Made by a program: the position numbers and the translations under genes. From NCBI RefSeq assembly GCF_039542035.1, contig NZ_BAABHJ010000032.1, positions 1-64,000 of the forward strand: a DNA stretch of 64,000 nucleotides, given 5' to 3'. The stretch comes from Actinoallomurus liliacearum. Lineage in GTDB: Bacteria > Actinomycetota > Actinomycetes > Streptosporangiales > Streptosporangiaceae. Positions 59,570 to 64,000 of the stretch are shown here, one piece after another. The notes below the pieces were generated by a model. That model saw only the letters and a program-made list of their open reading frames with translations, did no database searches and was not told the DNA's origin. Each line of letters opens with the position of its first letter. Position 1 is the first letter of the stretch.

Positions 59570-61183
59570 ATGACCACCACGCTGCAGCCGGCCCCCAGGG
59601 CCGATATTCCACGTACCCGCCGGGCGACCCATCGGCGATGGCTGTTCCATCCGATCGTGCTCGCGACGGCCGCCGCGGCGATCCTGCACCTGCTGTGGGC
59701 CAGGTTCGCCGCGACCGACGGCGGCGACCTCGCCGCGCAGTACGCATGGACGCACTTCGCGCTGCGACATCCCGGCTCCGCCTACGACTTCGCGTGGTAC
59801 GGCGGCATGCACCCGGCGTCCTACAGCGTCATCTCGGCGTACCTCATGGCGCTGATCGGCGTGCGCACGGCCGCGGTGATCGCCGGCACACTATCAGCCG
59901 CCCTGGTCGCGCTGCTGCTCGTCCGCTCCGGCGTCTCCCGCCCGCTGGCGCCGGCCCTCTGGGCCGCGTTCTCGCTGTCCTGCAACGCCGTGTCCGGCCG
60001 CGTGACGTTCGCGCTGGGCGTCCTCTTCGGGCTGGCCGCCGTCACCGTGGTGTTCGTGCCGCGCGGGCCGCGGGCGCTCCGCGCCGTCGCCGTCGTCGCC
60101 CTCGGCGTGCTGGCGACGCTTGCCAGCCCGGTCGCGGGACTGTTCCTGGAGGTCGTCGCCGCCGCGCTGTTCGTCACCCGGCGCCGCCCGGCCGCCTACG
60201 CGGTGGCCGTCGGCCCACCGGTGGTCGTGGGGGGATCCGCGCTGTTCTTCCCCTTCTCGGGCGTCCAGCCGTTCCCCTGGTACCTCGTGGTGGCCCCCGT
60301 CGTCGCCTCGGTGGCGGTGGTCGCGTTCGCGCCGCGCGGCTGGCGCGCCGTACGCATGGGAGCGGTGGTCTACGCGATCGGGACCCTCCTCACCTGGGCG
60401 ATCCCCTCCCAGGTGGGCAGCAACGTCGATCGGATGGCGCTGCTGTTCGGCGGCACCGTGCTGCTGGCCGCGGCACTGCACCGGCGCGCGGCCGTCCTGT
60501 ACATCGCCTTCGCGGCCACGGTCGTCTCCCAGGTGGCGCGGCCGGTCTTCGACCTCGTCAACACGGCCGCGACCGGCGGGCACACGGCGAGCCTGGTGGC
60601 CGAGCTGCGCCGGGTGCGCGCCGACCAGAGCCGGGTCGAGGTGGTGCCCGAGCGCACCCATCTGGAGGCGTCCGCGCTCGCCACGGAGGTGAACCTGGCG
60701 CGTGGCTGGAATCGCCAGGCCGACGTGCAGCGCAACGCCGTGTTCTACGACGGGACCCTCAACCCGGACACCTACCACGCCTGGCTGCGCCGCTGGGCCG
60801 TGGGCTACGTCGTCCTGCCCTCCGCCCAGCCCGACTGGCAGGCCATCGACGAGGCGCGCATCGTCCGGGCGGGCCAGCCCTGGCTGCGGCCGGTGTGGCA
60901 CAACCGGCACTGGTGGCTGTACCGCGTCACCGACGCCGTCCCGCTCGCCGACCCGCCGGCGACGGTGAACCAGGCGCTCGACAACGAGCTGGACGTCACG
61001 GTCCCGGCCGGAGGGTCGGTGCTGATCCGGGTCCCCTGGTCCCCGTGGATGAAGGTCCTCGACGGCCGGCCGGGCTGCCTGGCCAAGGACGGCGACTGGA
61101 CCCGCCTGTACGCCCCCGAACCCGGCCGCTACCGCATCGGCGCGCCGTACCGCCTCCCCCGCGGGTCCTCCTGCCCGAGCTGA
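59570..61183 (+). CDS. Polytopic membrane protein, possible GT-C-type transferase
   Basis: A 537-residue protein with about 9-10 helices and a C-terminal exported domain of about 150 residues (WWLYRVTDAVPLADPPATVNQALDNELDVTVPAGGSVLIRVPWSPWMKVLDG). The first exported loop has ATDGGDLAAQYAWTHFALRHPGSAYDFAWYGGMHPASYS, an acidic-residue position typical for GT-C glycosyltransferases, but no firm signature exists. Such proteins are often labelled MFS, for which I see no motif. ATG 59570 follows CGGGCG weakly. Confidence 0.65.
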   Translation: MTTTLQPAPRADIPRTRRATHRRWLFHPIVLATAAAAILHLLWARFAATDGGDLAAQYAWTHFALRHPGSAYDFAWYGGMHPASYSVISAYLMALIGVRTAAVIAGTLSAALVALLLVRSGVSRPLAPALWAAFSLSCNAVSGRVTFALGVLFGLAAVTVVFVPRGPRALRAVAVVALGVLATLASPVAGLFLEVVAAALFVTRRRPAAYAVAVGPPVVVGGSALFFPFSGVQPFPWYLVVAPVVASVAVVAFAPRGWRAVRMGAVVYAIGTLLTWAIPSQVGSNVDRMALLFGGTVLLAAALHRRAAVLYIAFAATVVSQVARPVFDLVNTAATGGHTASLVAELRRVRADQSRVEVVPERTHLEASALATEVNLARGWNRQADVQRNAVFYDGTLNPDTYHAWLRRWAVGYVVLPSAQPDWQAIDEARIVRAGQPWLRPVWHNRHWWLYRVTDAVPLADPPATVNQALDNELDVTVPAGGSVLIRVPWSPWMKVLDGRPGCLAKDGDWTRLYAPEPGRYRIGAPYRLPRGSSCPS

Positions 61184-61352
61184 GCGACGCCCCCGGCGGC
61201 ACGGCCCGCAGGCCGCCGGGTCTTCGCCGCCGGTGTCGCCCGCGCGACGACGAGCGGGATGACGGGCGGCCCACCGTGGCGGCGCAGCGACCGCCGAGTC
61301 GTCCGAGTCGAGTCGTCACGGCGGCGTCACGGCGCGCCGCGGTCGCGGTGGG

Positions 61353-61576
61353 CGCGTCACACGCCGAGGCACCCGATCGGCCGACGGAGCCCGGATTGAG
61401 TCCGCGGACGCGTCACACGCCGAGGAGCCCGCTCAGCCGACCGAGCGCGGAGTGAGTCCGCGGGCGCCTCACCCGCCGAGGCACACGCTCAGCCGGCGGA
61501 GCCCGGAGTGAGCCGGCGGGCGCGTCACACGCCGAGGCGGCCGTTCAGCCAGCGGAGCGCGGGGGTGAGTTCGCGG
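61353..61576. repeat. Four tandem 56-bp units copied from the end of the esterase gene
   Basis: Units begin at 61353, 61409, 61465 and 61521, each near CGCGTCACACGCCGAG. The last unit is the 3' end of the esterase gene on the minus strand, including its stop (61525-61527); the other three are degraded copies beyond the stop. The period is not a multiple of three. The rest of the gap 61184-61352 shows no gene. Confidence 0.88.
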
Positions 61577-62646
61577 TTCCACACGCTGAAGTGGTGTCCG
61601 CCGGTGGGCAGGGTGATCGAGGCGACGCGCATCGGGGAACGGGCGAGCGCGATGAACCGCATCGTCGCCTGATAGTCCTTCTCCCCCACCTTGCTGGTGG
61701 TGACCAGGACGTCGACCGGCGGGGCGGGCCGGTGCCGGAGCCGCCAGACCAGGTCGTTCTCGTTCCGGTAGGCCGGGCTCCCGCCGTACAGGTCGCCGGT
61801 GGTGATGTCGCGCAGCGCCTTGTAGTAGCCCGACAGGGAGATCGCGGCGGCGAACCGGTCGGAGTGGCGCATCGCGAGCTTCAGCGCGCAGTATCCGCCG
61901 GTCGAGTCCCCCATCGCGCTCCACCCGGTCGGCGCGGGCACGGTGCGGTACGCCGTCTCGACCGCGGCGGGCAGGTCCCGCGCGAAGAACGTCTCGGCGA
62001 GCGGGCCGTTCGGGACGTCGGTGCACTCGGTGTCGCGCGGCGGAGTGAGCATGGGCCGCATCATGACGAAGATCATCGGCTTGAGGCGGCGGGCGGCGAT
62101 CTCCTGGGCGGCGGTCTGCGGCAGGCGCAGGCGGGTGACGAGGTTCTGGGCGTTCCCCGGGTAGCCGGTGAGCGCCAGCGTCACGGGGAAGCGGCGGGTC
62201 CGGTCCTGGAAGTACTGCGGCGGCAGGTAGACGTAGGCCAGGGCGGTGATCCCCGATCGCGCGCCGTGGATCGTCACGGCCTCCAGCCGGCCGTCCTTGG
62301 CGGGCAACTGGTGGCCGTCGACGAAGGCGTCGTGCGCCGGAACGAGCAGCGGGTCCGGTCCGGTGGAGGCGCTCGCGGCCCGGGCGTGCGGGCCGACCGG
62401 ATCGCCGGTGCCGCCTCCCCCGGCTCCGGGCATGCCGAGCAGGTCGCCCCAGGATCCGTAAAAGGCGAAGTACGCGTTGGCGACGGTGAGCAGGGCGGCC
62501 AGGAGCAGGACCTGGGAGACCAGCAGCAGGCCGACCCGCGCCGGGACCCGGCGCGCGGCGCGCGGCGCGACCCATATGACACCGGCCAGCGCGGCCAGGG
62601 CGAGGACACAGACGAACAGGATGAAGGGGGTGCCGGTGAGGCCCAT
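61525..62646 (-). CDS. Membrane-anchored esterase (alpha/beta hydrolase, Ag85/PF00756-like)
   Basis: A 373-residue protein: two hydrophobic helices at about 7-28 and 39-62, an exported linker, then an alpha/beta hydrolase with nucleophile Ser248 in GDSTGGY and His351/352 in GGHHFSVW. AYVYLPPQYFQDRTRRFPVTLALTGYPG is the typical esterase core entry. Mycolyltransferases share this fold, but trehalose/mycolate specificity cannot be read. ATG 62646 has GGAGAG upstream. The gene follows its degenerate paralogue and a PAP2 gene. Confidence 0.85.
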   Translation of the reverse strand: MGLTGTPFILFVCVLALAALAGVIWVAPRAARRVPARVGLLLVSQVLLLAALLTVANAYFAFYGSWGDLLGMPGAGGGGTGDPVGPHARAASASTGPDPLLVPAHDAFVDGHQLPAKDGRLEAVTIHGARSGITALAYVYLPPQYFQDRTRRFPVTLALTGYPGNAQNLVTRLRLPQTAAQEIAARRLKPMIFVMMRPMLTPPRDTECTDVPNGPLAETFFARDLPAAVETAYRTVPAPTGWSAMGDSTGGYCALKLAMRHSDRFAAAISLSGYYKALRDITTGDLYGGSPAYRNENDLVWRLRHRPAPPVDVLVTTSKVGEKDYQATMRFIALARSPMRVASITLPTGGHHFSVWNRELTPALRWLNGRLGV

Positions 62647-62651
62647 CGACG

Positions 62652-63728
62652 TCAGCTCTCCGGACTCAGCCGGCCGCTGAGCCATCGCAGTACGGCAGGA
62701 AGGTCCCGCTGCCAGGTCGGGAGCGTGCCGCCGCCGGTGACGGTGAGGGAGTCGGCACTCGCCGGCGGGCGGACCAGGGCGGTGAGCCGCCGGGCCGGCT
62801 CGGTGGTCCCGCCGGCGGTGATGACGAGCAGGTGCGCCGGGGGCGGCGGGCGGTGACCCAGCGTCCAGAGCAGATCGTTCTCGTTCCGGATGGCCGCGCT
62901 GCGCCCGTAGAGGTCGCCGGGCGGCGCGCCGTACGACGACGCGGCGCAGGCCGCCGCGGTGAACCGGTCGCCGGCCCGCAGGGCGAGCCGGGCCGCGCAG
63001 TAACCGCCGGCCGCGTCACCGATCACCCCCCAGCCGGGGCCGTCCCGCGCGACCCGGTACGAGGCCGTCACCGCCATCGGCACGTCCTCGGCGAAGAACG
63101 TGCCGGCCTGCGGGCCGCCGGGCGCGTCGACACAGGCGCCGACCGGGCTCATGAGGACGTACACGGTCGGCTGCACCGCGCCGCCCGCGATCTGGCCGGC
63201 CGCGACCGACGGCAGGCGCAGCCGGGTGAGCGTGCCCGGCACGTCCGCCGTGAGGACCAGGACGACGGGCAGGCGCCGACTTCGGTAGGCGTGATGGGAG
63301 TACTGCGGCGGCACGTACACGTAACCCGTGGCCGTGATGCCGGAGCGGAGGCCGTGGAAGACGACCGCGTCCAGGCGTCCCTCGCCGGCGGGCAGACCAC
63401 GCGACAGCGTGTCGGACCGGGGCCGCAGGGACGGCTGCGCCGCCGCGGCGGGCGGCGCCGTCGCGTCCGTTCCGCCGACGACCCGTACCCGGCTCTTGTC
63501 CGTGCCGAGCAGATCGGCCCAGGAGCCGAAGAAGCCGAACGAGGAGTTGACCGCCACGAGCACCGCGAACACCACCACGGACTGGGTGCCCACGACGAGG
63601 CCCGCCCGCGCCGACGCCTGGCGCACGCCGCGGCCCGCGACCAGGGGCAGCAGGACGACGCAGGTCACGAACGCGGCGAACCCGAGGATGCCGAGCAGAA
63701 TGACGAACGGGCCGTCGGTCAAGCCCAT
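62652..63728 (-). CDS. Catalytically dead paralogue of the adjacent esterase
   Basis: A 358-residue protein with the same layout as its downstream neighbour (MGLTDGPFVILLGIL..., FGFFGSWADLLG, VVFHGLRSGITATGYVYVPPQY, RNENDLLWTLGHRPPPPAHLLV). The nucleophile serine is Ala239 (GDAAGGY for GDSTGGY) and the catalytic histidine is lost (GGGTLPTW for GGHHFSVW). Frame and codon use are intact, so it is a maintained pseudo-enzyme, perhaps a regulator or partner. Its ATG overlaps the PAP2 stop (TGATG). Confidence 0.8.
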   Translation of the reverse strand: MGLTDGPFVILLGILGFAAFVTCVVLLPLVAGRGVRQASARAGLVVGTQSVVVFAVLVAVNSSFGFFGSWADLLGTDKSRVRVVGGTDATAPPAAAAQPSLRPRSDTLSRGLPAGEGRLDAVVFHGLRSGITATGYVYVPPQYSHHAYRSRRLPVVLVLTADVPGTLTRLRLPSVAAGQIAGGAVQPTVYVLMSPVGACVDAPGGPQAGTFFAEDVPMAVTASYRVARDGPGWGVIGDAAGGYCAARLALRAGDRFTAAACAASSYGAPPGDLYGRSAAIRNENDLLWTLGHRPPPPAHLLVITAGGTTEPARRLTALVRPPASADSLTVTGGGTLPTWQRDLPAVLRWLSGRLSPES

Positions 63729-64000
63729 CAGGAGACCTTTCCCGGCCCGGCGATCGGCCGCAGCCGGGTCCGGCGGGCCCGCGCGACGAGACGCCGTACG
63801 GGCCCCTCGAACAGGACGAAACCGATCAACGTCACCGTCACCCCGACGACGGCGCCGCCCGCGATGTCCTTCAGCGGAACGCCGCCGACGGCGAAGGTCA
63901 CAGCCATGATCGCCGCGGCGCCGCCCGCCAGCAGGCCCAGCCGGCGGCTCACGAGGAGCAGCCCGGCGGCGGTGGCCGCCGCGACCGCCACGTGATCGCT
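63728..64000 (-). CDS. PAP2-superfamily phosphatase, C-terminal part (partial)
   Basis: The frame enters the window at SDHVAVAAATAAGLLL, where SDH is the PAP2 motif 2 signature (PSDH) with its catalytic His, and continues with helices VSRRLGLLAGGAAAIMAV and GGAVVGVTVTLIGFVLF before a basic tail. Related enzymes dephosphorylate undecaprenyl pyrophosphate or phosphatidate. PAP2 motif 3 (usually SRxxxxxHxxxDVxxG) seems partly lost: only GVPLKDIAGGAVVG remains. The 5' end lies beyond the window. Confidence 0.8.
   Translation of the reverse strand, partial: SDHVAVAAATAAGLLLVSRRLGLLAGGAAAIMAVTFAVGGVPLKDIAGGAVVGVTVTLIGFVLFEGPVRRLVARARRTRLRPIAGPGKVS

Noticed and set aside
1..64000. tRNA or rRNA genes
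   Set aside because: No stretch with the conserved tRNA arms or rRNA segments was noticed in the intergenic regions.

Overview
The window is high-GC DNA (roughly 70% by eye) with strong third-position G/C, frequent GTG starts, and long antisense open frames that are only by-products of codon bias. Gene content is typical of a filamentous actinomycete: LacI-controlled sugar ABC operon, secreted CBM2 cellulase with a CebR-type operator, GH2 exo-glucosaminidase, MEDS/ATPase regulator, PF04672 methyltransferase, FHA-ABC exporter, Rrf2, HxlR, MarR and TetR regulators. Genus cannot be fixed from the sequence. No rRNA, tRNA or CRISPR array was seen.

Layout. 1-2.3 kb: tail of an unidentified gene, a decayed copy of that tail, and an Rrf2 regulator with an MFS exporter that share an operator sequence. 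2.3-11.6 kb: the most unusual region. The nickel-pincer cofactor genes larC, larB and larE lie beside a translationally coupled operon of a fatty acyl-CoA reductase/HAD fusion, a zinc dehydrogenase, a long LarA-family protein and a PlsC acyltransferase, closed by a strong terminator. This suggests a nickel-pincer enzyme working on a lipid or lipid precursor. 11.6-19.5 kb: small membrane protein, a HEAT-repeat giant and its small neighbour, a secreted serine hydrolase, and a TnpB that has lost one RuvC aspartate. 19.6-30.6 kb: alpha-glucan/maltodextrin use (debranching enzyme, secreted alpha/alpha-barrel hydrolase, GH13 glucosidase, ABC permeases, binding protein, LacI repressor).

30.7-42 kb: two CNNM/CorC-type proteins, a WecA-like sugar-phosphate transferase, hemerythrin protein, MEDS/HATPase regulator, a KhtSTU-like K+/H+ antiport cluster including a 53-residue membrane protein, phosphoglucomutase. 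42-44 kb: HxlR and TetR regulators overlapping by 4 nt and divergent from a QorB-like quinone reductase. 44-49 kb: polysaccharide hydrolases (GH5 and GH2), each with its own operator. 49-53 kb: three overlapping genes forming a possible NADH-to-membrane electron-transfer module. 53-64 kb: MarR/DoxX pair with two matching operators, ROK kinase, methyltransferase, FHA-FHA-ABCG exporter, a polytopic membrane protein, and a PAP2 / esterase / dead-esterase cluster.

A recurring feature is short tandem repeats in intergenic DNA: 18-bp units between larB and larC, 28-bp units near 37.5 kb, and two cases where the 3' end of a coding sequence has been copied beyond its own stop codon (start of the window and 61.4 kb).
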